The translations under genes were made by a program, and so were the position numbers. A DNA stretch of 43,929 bases from Perkinsus olseni (lineage: Eukaryota; Perkinsozoa; Perkinsida), in assembly GCA_013115125.1 (NCBI GenBank), contig JABANN010000279.1, positions 1-43,929 of the forward strand. The letters run 5' to 3'. Position 1 is the first letter of the stretch. Every line of letters starts with the position of its first letter. Positions 1-10,747 of this stretch are shown in pieces. The notes beneath the pieces were generated by a model. It was given only the letters and a program-made list of their open reading frames with translations. It did not search any database and was not told where the DNA came from.

Positions 1-921
1 AGAAACGTAGCCACAGTGGATGAAAGCTCAGATTTCCTGACTCTGCGCAGCCCAACTCAAGCACTTCTGCCTCCGCTGGTCACCCTGAGAGCCGTATCCA
101 ATCGAGTAAATCGGTGGAGATATATGTTTGTATACCCAGCTCCGCAGAACTGTTTTTAAAATATTGTAAATCGAGCGTCTCGCTGAGATATCCATCACAG
201 AGGTACAAACGCGCTGTTTCGGCGCGTCTTAGTGCGCACGCGTGCGGAAAATGTGACGCGCGGAACTGATCGACACATGTCTCCAAGTTGGATAAGCGTT
301 TGGGGAGATACTCGACAGCAAGTTGCAGCTGACTGATTGGGCTCACACCCACCGTAGGAAGATCATGACGCAGCGACTTACACTTCGGCTGAGGACGCCA
401 TTAGGCATTGCAATTATCCGTGCAGACGCCTCCAATTGAGGCTTTCAACAAGTTGGAGGGTATAGCTTCAGTTCCTTCGTCATCCCGGCATCCGTGTGGA
501 TGCTACGAGTCTCTGTGAGCTGGAAATTGGAGGACTTATCCACATTTTACTGCAGATGTAGTCAAATTCTCTTTCGGACTCTCGACGTCTCACCATAGGG
601 CAGGAACAGGCAGTTTTCATCGGGGAGCTTGCTATAAGCCATGCACGAGTGGAGGCACCAGGATAGCAAAGATATCGCATCGATTTTCCCGCGTGTGAAT
701 GAAAAATCAGGAAATTGCCGAAATGTGATGTAATTTTGTGAACGTGCTGAAATTGACGGTTTCACGACATTTGCTTGGGCGGGCGAGTTCATTACTGATT
801 TTTTTATATATGTTTTTTCTCAAGGTCAGATGAGTTCATACACCAAGTTTCGGGCCCTGAGTCACAATCGCTACGGAGAAATTAGAAAAAAACTTCATGT
901 GATATAATTTTGTGGACGGGT
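1..921. other. Left-edge region, no firm gene
   Basis: No gene can be supported with confidence. The minus strand carries two open stretches, about 80-352 (90 codons) and 562-792 (76 codons), with plausible GT and AG sites between them, so a short multi-exon minus-strand gene downstream of the 922-1456 gene is possible. I could not close the reading frame through all junctions and recognise no family. The plus strand shows nothing. Confidence 0.3.
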
Positions 922-1456
922 TTAGAAGTAGTCCTCGCATTCGATTCCTTCGGTCTCTATTTTCCCCGAGCTCACAAGCCTGAAATCGAAAATCCTTCCA
1001 CCTTTAACAAGCCTCTTCCGCTTTGGCTCGTCGGGCATCCAGGACTCGTAGGGGGCTTCGAACTTGCACATTTTCCCTTCACGACCTGTATACCAATCCT
1101 GAGAAGATGCTGCTAGAGGATGGGATTTCCGCTCATTCGAAAGCCGTTCTATCGCGAATCAGCAAACAGTCGCGCGTGATACTGCAACGCTGAATCACTG
1201 TTCTGTTATCGCAAACATAGAATACTCACTCTTAACTCCGGCGGAGGCCTTCGACACAACCCCATCAAAGTCGAGGAAACTCTCTTCGCGATGGCGGCAA
1301 ACGATTCCTGCAAGAGCACCAGCCAAACGATGGCACAGACACCGGGTGACATCATTGAAGTCTACAGCTGCCACAGTCAGACTCGAACATGACCGAATTG
1401 ACTAACGCAATCAGACAAGCGTTGAATTCAGCAAGCGAAACATATCGCCGGCTCAT
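922..1456 (-). CDS. Hypothetical protein, 122 aa, three exons
   Basis: The predicted coding exons are 1456-1417, 1367-1230 and 1112-922, and the phase closes to 122 residues. The first intron is 49 nt with GT-AG ends; the second, 117 nt, starts with a consensus GTGAGT. The protein begins MSRRYVSLAEF and its last third is charged, with a basic KRKR stretch and an acidic end (CEDYF). I recognise no family; a DFDG stretch near the middle is too little to call a HAD-type phosphatase. Its start lies only 32 nt beyond the PCNA stop on the same strand. The acceptor of intron 2 was chosen because it is the one that keeps the frame open into exon 3. An alternative would be that these are exons of a longer gene. 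Confidence 0.4.
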
Positions 1457-1488
1457 AAAACAGTCGTGCATATATCTTCAATCGTCAT

Positions 1489-2615
1489 CTATTCGTCATC
1501 CAGCTTGGGAGCCAGGAAATAGCGAACAAAGCCTTTCTCGGGAGAATCAGCCACGCAGTAATCGATCTAAGTAAAGGCTCAAGTGATCATGATCCCAGCA
1601 ACAACACCTACCATGAGAGGAGTCTCCGCTGACAGACGGAGTGTCACATCATCACTGAGCGCACAAGCCTTGTTGGTGAACATGAGCAGATAGCGAAGGG
1701 AGAAGCATAGATTCTCGACAGCTTCCCTGCAATGAGTTATCTACAAAGAAAAGACAGTTCTGATCGGGACGCGCCGTACTCCCGTACCTCAACGTCGTGC
1801 TCCAACTTGATCGATGATGACTTCACGTGGCCATCACCTGGAAGAAAGCCTCTGGATTTGGAAACACTCCAATTTGCTTCATGCTCACATTTCATCGAGA
1901 ATTTCACAGAGTTTTTGTCACAGTCAATCCTCAAGTTCTCTCCACCGCAGTCCTTCAAATCACGGCATATCTTCGCGAACTGAGAGCACTTCATCTTGAT
2001 CTCACACGAGTACCTAACGACTTCAATACACGGGGATATACTCAGTTCATCTTCCGAACGCTCACTCGCAGTCGGGCACGCCGAGCTGCTCGCTTTCGAT
2101 ATCCATAAGGTTCATGTCACACTCTACTGCCCTACCCTCCCCAGCCGAAGTGATCGTCAGAGTGTCGCAATCCTGAGCGCAATGAAGTGCAAGAGACGAA
2201 GGTATGAAGAACGCTGAATACTTCTTCCTTCTTGAGAGACAGCGAGTCGTCGTCACGGCAGAGCTTAAGGAGCTTCGTCAAGGCCTCGAAGTTGATACCA
2301 ACACAGCTCCTGAGAACAGCAAAGTCGAATCGAAGTAGCACGTAACACCAAGCAGCGCGGCCTTACTCTCGATCGCATCTGAATTCGTCGAATGCGCTCT
2401 CCTTGAGTTCCATTTGGACCAAGGCCACGTGAGTGGTGTCCATAGTCTGAACTCGGATGCCTGAGACAGTATTCACGAAGATTCAATCGACTGATCAGCA
2501 CGAAATCAGGGTTACCCTCATCGCTCAAATCAAAATTCCCCTCTTTGACAATATCGAGCACAGCAGCCACGACTTTCTTGAAAAGAACAGTCTGCTCAAG
2601 CTTGCATTCGAACAT
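1489..2615 (-). CDS. PCNA: Proliferating cell nuclear antigen (DNA sliding clamp), 8 exons
   Basis: PCNA is the homotrimeric clamp that tethers DNA polymerases delta and epsilon and docks repair enzymes in the nucleus. The exons are 2615-2516, 2460-2367, 2309-2222, 2172-2066, 2013-1889, 1837-1788, 1740-1612 and 1566-1489; the seven introns are 45-57 nt and all GT-AG. Phase closes exactly to 256 residues, against 261 in human. Family signatures run through the protein: MFECKLEQ at the start, MDTTHVALVQMEL, FRCDRE, the LMDIESEQLGVPD interdomain connector region, FAKICRDL, LRYLLMFT and the end RYFLAPKL. Without splicing it looks like a frame-broken relic, but every break coincides with a good splice pair, so I call it intact. 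It is divergently arranged with eIF2-beta, 318 nt apart. Confidence 0.93.
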
Positions 2616-2933
2616 GGTTCTGTAGAGGTACAACGGCTATCCGGACACGGGGAGATTCACGCCAATGCGCAACATCAAAGATGCTCTCGGAGCGGGAGGC
2701 CTCAACAGTTTTTCCGCCGAAGTAGCGCACGTCAACCTGATCGATGACGAAAACCGGCTGTGGGAGGAACTGAACCAGGGACCTCCCCCCGAAAGAACGT
2801 ACCCACTATCCACGCGGCCAGAAGGGAAAAGATTCTGCGGCCGCAAAAACTGCTTCGCTATTTCGGGCGTTTTGATCGATTTAGCCTAGCGGCATTCCAG
2901 CGCCTCCCTATAGAGTAGTCATCTTCCATCACC
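2616..2933. other. Shared upstream region of PCNA and eIF2-beta
   Basis: This 318-nt stretch separates two divergent genes and must hold both promoters and 5' leaders. No TATA-like box stands out. A plus-strand frame of 74 codons starts at 2665 and has reasonable codon composition, but it sits entirely in this promoter region, matches nothing I know and is not called. Confidence 0.5.
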
Positions 2934-3684
2934 ATGGCTGACGTTGAACAGCAACTAGAAGCCGAACACTTCGACTTCGGTAAGAAGAAGAAGAAGTCCA
3001 GTAAGGAGAAGAAGGCCAAGAAGGAAAAGAAATCCAAGAGCTCCCATGAGGGCGAGGTAGTTGATCATCACTACACGCTCTCCTCGTTTCGCTTGAGTTG
3101 CTGCTGCTATCTGGATTCCTTGCTCGCGACAATCCTTTCGTAGTGGAAGTTTAATTTCTGTTGTTTTTCAGGATGCTTCTTTCCAAAGGGGAGTGGTGTA
3201 TCCCTATGAGCAGCTCCTGGCTCGTGTTCACGAGATGATCAACGAGAAGAATCCTGCTCTCGGTGGCAGCAAGCGGGCAATGAGGTTGCCTCCCCCCAAG
3301 ATCGAGCGTGTTGGTTCCAAGCGTGTATCTTTTGTCAACTTCGGTGAGATCTGCGCTAGGATGAACCGGTCTAAGGAGCACGTCTTGCAGTTCTTCCTCT
3401 CCGAGTTGGGTACCACCGGTTCTCTCGCTGCCGACGGTCAGCTTATCCTCAAGGGACGGTATATGGCAAAACATATTGAATCATTATTGCGGAAATATCT
3501 GAGTGCTTATGTTACCTGTCCGATGTGCAAGTCACTGAACACCGAGTTTGTTCGTGACCCTGCGACTCGTCTCTATGCTATGAAATGTAACAATTGTGGT
3601 GCATCCCGAACGGTGCACGCTATCAAGTCCGGTTTCCATGCGACCACTCGCGCTGACCGAAAGGCCGCGAAGCTCGCTAAGTAG
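2934..3684 (+). CDS. EIF2S2: Translation initiation factor eIF2 subunit beta
   Basis: eIF2-beta helps the eIF2 GTPase deliver initiator Met-tRNA to the 40S ribosome and contacts eIF5 and eIF2B. The gene has two exons, 2934-3056 and 3172-3684, around a 115-nt GT-AG intron, giving 211 residues. The start sits in a good context (caccATGG). Residues 17-36 are lysine-rich, followed by the conserved alpha/beta domain (VYPYEQLL, PPKIERVGSKRVSFVNF) and a C-terminal C4 zinc ribbon with cysteines at about 157, 160, 180 and 183. Animal and yeast proteins are longer, with three separated lysine blocks in the N-terminal tail. Here the tail is about 40 residues with one continuous lysine tract, so this is a short form. 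Confidence 0.95.
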
Positions 3685-4571
3685 TAGTCGACCACTGCTG
3701 CGATTTTATCTACTTTGATCTTTCTGTTTGGTAAACGGCACGAAAAGCACGGCTGTGGGGAATCTCTTCGAGCATCGCGTCTCTTCACCCCAGGGAAAGT
3801 CCTCGTGCGAGTAGTAGAAAGTACTGCCAGTAGACTGGTTACCCTTGGTCATGCCACTCTCGTGTGACCGGGGCTGTTGCAGCAGCAAAGTTATGCCGTG
3901 GGTTGTGCTTCAGCACAGCTAACAGAATGAGGCTTACTCTTTCGCTGTCGTTCATACCTGTGCAGACTGCTCGAAGTAGATATGGAAACCTTTGTACAAT
4001 TTGCACACATTTTTCTCGATTGTTGGTGTTTTGAGTTATTTAGTTGGTCAGTCATGGGGCTCGGGGAGTCGGGGAATGGAGTCTCATCGAGTGCGCAACC
4101 TAGCTGTTGTTGACGAAGTGTGAGGTGATAGTCTACCGCTGATCGATGGGTAGTTGAGAACTCAAAACGATTTGCCTTGAGGGCTTCATACAGGTATCGC
4201 CAGACAATGCCTAGAAAATGTAGTACGTAAGTGTTGTGAAAAGAGGCCTCGAATATATTTTTCAGTTATTGACTGATACTAATTACCCCGGACCGTATGC
4301 CTATCGACTATCAACTGCTCGATTGATTCAAAAACTGATACTATTGGGAGTACTGGTTTGCCCTACTCTCTAGAGTATCTTAGGGTTGCCCAACTCTCTG
4401 CCTGATCGCTACTTTCTGTGCTCAATAAAACCCATCCCTCTTGAAACAAGATACATCGGTGCTAGTCTGACTAAGTCGGTTCTCGGCGTTGGACTTGAAA
4501 CTCACACACACTGGTAAACACAAGAACCCTCGAAATTCTTGACTTCAATTTAGCAGTCAGAGACATGGTCA
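3685..4571. other. Convergent intergenic region
   Basis: About 890 nt lie between two converging genes. I see the 3' flank of eIF2-beta, A/T-rich runs around 4000-4060 and 4240-4340, and no reading frame, RNA fold or repeat that I can support. Confidence 0.5.
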
Positions 4572-6613
4572 TTACTTCATTTCGGGAACCGACATCTCTA
4601 TATCTCCTCCCCCATTGGAAGCCCCTCGAACCGAGGGCAAGCCGTACTTCTCATGAAGAGGTCCGTAGACGGTTATGTAGTCGTAAGCATCTCGAAGGGA
4701 GGTCGCGGATGATACCATCGCTGTGTAGACGTATGTCACTGGTCTTACGACCAAGAAGGGGTCACGCCACATCAGCATCAACGACGCTGCACCGAGGAGG
4801 ACTAACCCGCGTTGGACATCACACGCCGCTCGGCCCGGCTCCATTGCAGCGGTACTAACGGATCTGTAATTCATAATGGCGCTAGCATCCCACGGGAGTT
4901 CACCCAAGGCCAGTGTCGCCGCGACGATCCCGATGCATGGCAGTATTATGGCGGCCGACGAGAAGCCACAGGATATGAGGCGGCCAATTGCCATAGCGAG
5001 GATGAGCAACGTCAACCCGATTTGGCCTGCCGTGGCCTCCAGGGCTGCCGAGACCACAGAGAGCAGCGCCGCGGTTATGAGAACGGCGCTTATCACGAGT
5101 AGGCGTTTCAAGCATGTTGCGGTATCCTTTTCTGGAAGTAGAATCGCCCGAAGTTCGACGGTGACACGGAACAGACGATTCGCTAAGTAAACGTAGATTG
5201 CCGTTGTTAGAAGGAGATTGCACGACGGGTAATTCGGCAGCAACACTAGAGTCTTCTTAGCGTTCTCAGTGAGCCAGATGTGATGCTGCAACAGGTAGGT
5301 CTCGAGGGTCACCTTCCCCATTCGAGTGAGGGGTTCGAGGTAGTGCGTCCGCAACCTGAGGAGGAGCACGCGGGCGGAGATATCGCCTTCGTCCACTCTC
5401 ACCATGGCGTCATGTTTCTGATGTATATGAAGGTGAGCAGTGGGATGATGAAGAAATAGGGATGAGCGTCATTGTAGTCCGACTTCGACAGCGTGTGTAT
5501 CTCGGTGAACCAACTGTAGCTGAGTACGCCTAAAGCCGACAGAGCGGTTAGTTTCACGAGCCATTCGTGCTTCCATGGCAACTTCTCCACGACCTCCATC
5601 CACTTCGCAGTAGACGGATAAGTGTAGGCGAAGATCATACCCAAGTAAGCGGACCAGTGGTCAAGACCGCTCCGAAAGTGCCACTCGTAGAGCACTCCCG
5701 CCTTGGCACCCTGCGTGGCCGTGGATGGGAGAATGAGACCGAACACGGCATCGAACCAGGAGTGGTCGACGTCCCAAATAATATAGATAATCAGACCTAG
5801 TACGATGAGCTTCACTTTCATCAGCCAACGGTGATAGTTGGCAGCTCTGAAGACCCGCATGGTGATGTAGGTGAGCAGGAAGTAGAAGGTGTGCAGTGGT
5901 ACGATATAGTAGAGGATGTACGTCGTGTTGAGGGCCAAGCAGAGGAGAATCGCTGACATGTTCAGCCGCCAGAGCATCGACAAGAGTCGGCCCAAGCTGT
6001 AATCATTCTGAGTGTAGAAGTAGCTGAAGTTGCCAAAGCCCGTCATCCAGACGTAGGCGCTGACGAAGACTCGGATCATGTTGTAGACATCAGCGGCATG
6101 GAAGTAGTGGTAGGCGAGGAAGAGGAACTGTAGCCATCCCTTCAGCTCTTCCGAGTTGTTCCGGCCGAACACCACCAGCTTGGCTTCTTCCGGACGTCTC
6201 TCGGTCTTGGCCCAGGACAAGGAGTGAAGGATGAATAGAGCGAACAGGAACCAGAAGGTGTCTCGAGAATACTCCCTCTGACCGTGGGGGTAGAGAGGGG
6301 CCCACTCACATGCAAATGCATAGAGAAGTATGGCACCGAGCTGGGTGGTTCTCAACAAGAGCTGCTTCCAGGAGTCAATCGACCCATTCAATGACGACAG
6401 TCTGTTATCAGTTTCCTTGACGTCGCTGCTGCTGTTCTTAGTGCTAACAGGGATGTACCTCGCAGTCCCGGTCCAAACGGAAACCCAGGTTAGGATCTCG
6501 TCCCCGTGAAGGCCAAGGCAAAGTAAAGCGCTAGTCCCGAACACGAAGACACTCGCAAGCGACGTTGTCGGTAGAAGGCTTGAGAGGGTCAAATCACTGG
6601 AGACCCCGGACAT
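4572..6613 (-). CDS. RWA/CASD1-like multi-pass O-acetylation membrane protein
   Basis: There are two exons, 6613-5403 and 5355-4572, joined across a 47-nt intron, giving 664 residues. The protein is almost wholly hydrophobic segments, and matches the Cas1p-type acyltransferase membrane domain of animal CASD1, fungal Cas1 and plant RWA proteins. Signature stretches include HAADVYNMIRVFVSAYVWMT, GFGNFSYFYTQNDYSLGRLL, a WHFRSGLDHWSAYLGMIFA block and, over the splice, TPWLRTHYLEP followed by LETYLLQHHIWLTEN. These proteins supply acetyl groups to glycans in the Golgi. CASD1 carries an N-terminal SGNH esterase-fold domain before these helices. Here the protein starts directly with the membrane part and only 99 nt separate it from the next gene upstream, so that domain is absent, as in plant RWA. 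Family is clear; substrate unknown. Confidence 0.85.
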
Positions 6614-6712
6614 CAGTAGCGGCAGAACGCTGGCTGGACACTTCTCACTCCCAAGTTGGCTGAACTACACAAGTCGCCCCGCTGTTAGTCCAACAACGTA
6701 ACTACATCGTCA

Positions 6713-7675
6713 TCATGCTTCGGTAAGATCATCATTGAAATAGAGGTGCAGCACCGGGACGTGCTCATCCGGGTCGATATCGAGACTCTTGAGCACCTAG
6801 GCAATCAGGTAAGGACGGCAACGCAGCGCTTTTTAAGCTGATCATCTGCAGCCCGGCACGGGATAGCTCCTACGTCTGTTTCATCTGGAATACCATTTTC
6901 ATCCAAGGTTTTGTCCATGTCCAGTACCTTTCCCAATCGCTTCCAAGTGTAGCTGTCAGTATGATAGTTGTACTCTCGATATCTGACGAAGGCACTCCAG
7001 TGACGACGGCCGGGAAATCTCCAACCGTGCTGAGATCTCCGCTGCGGTCTCCTCCACGGGAACTTCAAGTATGCAGTTTTGCCCCGTGAGGACGTTCACA
7101 AGGCCGACGTTGCGTGTAGCGCTGGCGAAGCTGCCGATATGGTATTGTGGATCGCGCCACCACCTAGTGAGGAATACTATCCGCTAGGACTGTCGTTCGA
7201 AAAGCCCTTACGGAACATCAACGGCTTCTTCTCCATGGGTTGAGACCGGAAGCGTGCTGGGGAGGTGGAGGTAGCGGCCGGTCGGGCAGAGCGGGGCCTG
7301 AAGACAGAAGAATCGTCAAAGCGCTGCAACCCGCTTTCTCGGCTACCCTCATGTTGGAGAGCTGTGGGTCGTTGAAGAGCTTGGGAGTCGGCAATCCCTC
7401 CTCATCCAGGTCGAACCAGTGGCTTATGTCGGTTCCGGCAGCCTTGAGAATAGGCGTGCAGAAGGGTGACCGCTCTTTCGCGAGGAGGCCGGTGAGGTTG
7501 AGAACCTAGTATGAACTGTATCGAATCCGCGAAAATGGACAGACGGTGAGCAGCTCACCTTGCCATGTATCGCTACCCAACAGTCGCTGTTCTTGCTGTG
7601 TGTGGACAGGTCGGCAGGCGTATAAAATCTTCGCGGAGTACACGAGGCCGGAAGGTCCCCTCGGCAAATTTTCAT
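6713..7675 (-). CDS. CYB5D1: Cytochrome b5 domain-containing protein 1, 6 exons
   Basis: The exons are 7675-7559, 7505-7347, 7297-7212, 7163-7026, 6982-6874 and 6796-6713; introns are 43, 48, 49, 49-53 and 77 nt and the phase closes to 230 residues (human 228). The N-terminal half is a cytochrome b5-like domain ([20 protein letters not shown], then [11 protein letters not shown] with the conserved His). [14 protein letters not shown] block and a ubiquitin-like C-terminal part follow, with [19 protein letters not shown] and the end [10 protein letters not shown], all typical of CYB5D1. In animals and green algae this protein is linked to motile cilia and flagella and is thought to be heme- or redox-responsive. 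That would fit an organism with flagellated zoospores. The start is the first Met ahead of the b5 domain. Confidence 0.9.
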
Positions 7676-7750
7676 ACTGTATCCTGCTGAAACTCGATAG
7701 AACTGAACGGAAAGTGACCGAGTTCCCTATCCGCAACACCAGTCCAGCTG

Positions 7751-8725
7751 TCATGAGACTTTTTTCTCAGCCTTTGCATGCATCGTCATGCTAACTGTCC
7801 CTCTACGGCAAGCAAATAGGGCTGCCCCAACAAGGGCAACTGCTACGCCGCAGTACTGGATGTGGGAGAAGGCTCGACCGAAGAGCATGTTGGAAGCCAT
7901 CATACCAACAGGCTTCACGGAATGCGATGCAGCTTCCTTCTTGACCGTCCCAAACTCTCTGGTCACGTGAAGGCTGAGAACGTTGAAACCCACGGCTATG
8001 AGCGCTGACACGGAGATTGGCTTGAACACCGATGGCAGTCGGTACCATGGGTCGGTCCCTTCTGTGAGGGCTGAGCTGATCAGTAGCACCGGGGTTGAGA
8101 GCACGGCCGTATGATACAGTAAGGCCAGGACATCGCTCCGCCGGGTTCGCAGGAGCAGGAACTGCAGATTGCTTTTGACGGCTCTGGTCAACACTGCAAG
8201 TACCGATAAGGATATGCCAACACTGGAGAGCGATCGGGCGTTGACTATGTGATCAGCGGCACAGATAGCACAGCCGATGGTCAGACAAGCGATAGCTCCG
8301 ACGACACGCCAACTTATGTCTACCGATCGTGGCGTCCGAGCCAGCCGGCCCAGTAGAGGCTCGACGACCAGGGCCCAGATTGGGGATGTAGCCTGGACCA
8401 CCGAGTGCCATGCTGGGTGCAGGTAGAGGAGGGCAACGTTACCAGAGACTATGGACAATCCACCGAGAGCCGTGATGGTTTTCACCGTCGGGCAGGATCT
8501 GGCCGAAGAAGCCGGTACCCTATTGCTACTGAGAGTAAGGGCGAGAGTCGACAGCTGGTGGATGAAGGTTAAGAACAGAGGATATTCGAAGTTGGCCTGG
8601 ACGTAGAGCCATTTGGTACAGTTCCATTGGGCCACCATACACACCAGAAAGCAGACGAGGGACACCTCTCGACTTAGCCATGGAAGATGCATCAGCGCGA
8701 AGGCCTCGTGAACTGCTGTTATCAT
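7751..8725 (-). CDS. Drug/metabolite-type membrane transporter (TPT/nucleotide-sugar family)
   Basis: This single-exon gene encodes 324 residues with about nine to ten hydrophobic segments, the fold of the drug/metabolite transporter superfamily. The TFIHQLSTLAL stretch, the AWHSVVQATSPIWALVVEPL segment and the helix-rich second half ending VALVGAALFACRRG resemble triose-phosphate and nucleotide-sugar transporters of Golgi, ER or plastid membranes. The C-terminus ends in KAEKKVS, a lysine-rich tail that could serve ER/Golgi retrieval, although it is not a textbook KKxx. Substrate cannot be told from sequence. It lies 75 nt upstream of CYB5D1 on the same strand. Unlike its neighbours it has no intron. 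Confidence 0.75.
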   Translation of the reverse strand: MITAVHEAFALMHLPWLSREVSLVCFLVCMVAQWNCTKWLYVQANFEYPLFLTFIHQLSTLALTLSSNRVPASSARSCPTVKTITALGGLSIVSGNVALLYLHPAWHSVVQATSPIWALVVEPLLGRLARTPRSVDISWRVVGAIACLTIGCAICAADHIVNARSLSSVGISLSVLAVLTRAVKSNLQFLLLRTRRSDVLALLYHTAVLSTPVLLISSALTEGTDPWYRLPSVFKPISVSALIAVGFNVLSLHVTREFGTVKKEAASHSVKPVGMMASNMLFGRAFSHIQYCGVAVALVGAALFACRRGTVSMTMHAKAEKKVS

Positions 8726-8738
8726 CGAAGGTACGCCC

Positions 8739-8763
8739 GCCGTCTACGAAAAGCGTAGACGGC
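8739..8763. promoter_or_regulatory. Perfect 10-bp hairpin upstream of transporter gene
   Basis: The arms gccgtctacg and cgtagacggc are exact reverse complements around a 5-nt loop. The hairpin sits 13 nt upstream of the transporter start, in its likely 5' leader, and about 210 nt beyond the stop of the next upstream gene. It could be a translational control element, an RNA-processing signal or a chance palindrome. Confidence 0.45.
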
Positions 8764-8975
8764 AAAATCAAAGATTTACAACCATGCACAACCAGCTTGC
8801 AATAGAAACAGATCCGAAACGTGGTGGAAAGAGACATGCTAGCATTCAGACGGAATTCTACTTCCCTGCAGCAGTGGCAGCCTTGGCGGTCTCCAACGTC
8901 GTCTGTTGGCACATCTCGAAGAACGATACGCCCCTACAGGTACACGGTCGAGCTCGAGAACAGGAGATGATAACG

Positions 8976-10747
8976 CTACTTGGCCAACATCTGCTGGGCT
9001 CGTCGCAGCTCTTGTCGTAGCCGTGTGTGTTGGTTGGGCAAGACCTTAGCAAGCTACCATCATCGTCAGCGGCAGGGCAAAGGAATGCTCACATTGGCGA
9101 CGTCCTTGCCGACCTCGAAAGGGTTGTCCACGAAGAGGTAGACACCTGCACTAGGAGAGGCCACTTTAGACTGTGGGCCCGATGCTGCCACGACGTCCCT
9201 TATAGCGATGTTCCCAAACTTGTACATATACCTTAGAAATTCAGAACGGCAACCTGGCGAGGTGCGGGCCTCCGATAGTGAGCTCCCGTTCAAAGCCCAC
9301 TAACCAGCAATGCGGCTAAGGCCGGAGAGGCAGCGATGACTGAGAGTCGACTGATGGACAGCTCACCCGTAATATCGGAAGAACTCGTGTAGAAGGAAGC
9401 CCACACTTTCCGTATTCCGACCACCATTGTCTTTACACAAGTAGTCGAGTTCCTCAGTTATCATCTTCGAATCAGTCGCGAATCTACAGACAGCGAGCAA
9501 GTGGTTATCCACCTCTCCAAGAGAGCTTGCAAGACTAGGGCCATGTCTCACTGCGCTTACCGACAGTCGACTCCCTGCACGTAAAGCGGCGGCATATTGT
9601 GTTGCAGCGCCAAGTCTTGCAAACTTGGCAAGACAGGAGCCGGTCGTCGTTGCAGGAAGTGTATCATCATCAATATGAGCGAGAAGGACGAGAGAGTCCC
9701 TCGAGACCGATCGTTAATGCCGCGTGCTTTACACCAGTACCTGTGCTGTAGATTGTCACTTGCAGGCCCAAGGGAATACTACTTGACCGCGATTCCCAGA
9801 GGCCTCAGGCGTGGATCGATCTCCATGTAGGCCCCGATGAGCCTTGAGTTCACTACCGCTAGGGTATTGTTGACTGAAATGTCGGTTGCCAACATCGAAC
9901 CCGGGACCTTCGGCGCCCAGTGGATGATAGGTATCCGAGCAGAGAATCTCGGTTCCACGAAGTGAGTTGTTACTCGAGCAAGGGAAGCTAACAACACGAA
10001 GCCGCGTCATCAACAACGTATCTTATACGGACCACGACTCACTCGCCAGTTTTCGGAGGAGTACTATTTGCTCTGCCCTTGTCTGGTGCCCGGGGACCTA
10101 AGCGCAGTTACCGCGAGCTAGCCACTCCCGGTGTCGAGGAATAAGACCCGATCGGCAATAACGTGTGAAGGCTGTTAGCTCACTTGGATACAAACATCCA
10201 CATCAGAATGAGGCGTCCAGAAGCCATTAATAGCCGAGCCGAAGGCATGGACTCTGATCTCACCATCAACCATTTTGGAGACTGTCGCTTGCAAGGCAGC
10301 AAGGAAACTGGCAGTTCAACTAGAAGTGGGTGAGAAGACATTGAATACTACCTGTCCCGGGCCTTATGGTCCTCTTCACTTGGCCGTACTTCTGCCTCTA
10401 GGGCGTCGACCTCCGTTGTTAATTTGACCATTCTTGGATCATCACTCCCCGTGATCTGCGGAAGCGAGGCCCACAGATAGCCACCCCTCAACGGCCGACC
10501 CGCCTATCACCTTGCCAACGGTCCTTGCAGTCGCGAACATAGAGAGATGTGCATCTCCCTTCGGAGTGGTAGCCCGTATTCCAGTGGCCTGCCTTGGGGG
10601 AGCGACCTCCCCTTGTGAGTCCGTCGGTAACGTCCACGTCAAAGGATCCTCTGGTCCCCCTATACGAGGAGAAGGTGAGGTGGTAGTAAGCATCCGAATG
10701 ACCTTCCTCACGACATTACTGCTAGGGGATTTGTACGAAGATAACAT
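8976..10747 (-). CDS. Cid1-family nucleotidyltransferase (non-canonical poly(A)/poly(U) polymerase), 9 exons
   Basis: The exons are 10747-10511, 10455-10352, 10307-10184, 10097-10043, 9987-9783, 9740-9561, 9483-9367, about 9282-9093 and 9053-8976, giving about 429 residues. The catalytic domain is unmistakable: HAFGSAINGFWTPHSDVDVC carries the G-S pair (about 137-138) and the first two metal-binding aspartates (149 and 151). The third is in LATDISVNNTLAVVNSRLIG (Asp 209), followed by EIDPRLRPLGIAVKYW. The PAP-associated domain is seen in LLHEFFRYYG and VDNPFEVGKDVAN. These enzymes add U or A tails to RNAs; sequence alone does not say which. The N-terminal 110 residues are low-complexity, then acidic. 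The junction between exons 7 and 8 uses a weak acceptor and may be wrong; the rest is in phase. An exon 1 start further downstream is possible. Confidence 0.88.

Noticed and set aside
1489-2615. PCNA as a frame-broken pseudogene
   Set aside because: All seven frame changes fall at GT-AG pairs 45-57 nt apart that restore phase and family sequence, so it reads as a normal multi-exon gene.
2665-2889. 74-codon plus-strand frame
   Set aside because: Lies in the shared promoter of two divergent genes, has no family match and no splice partner.
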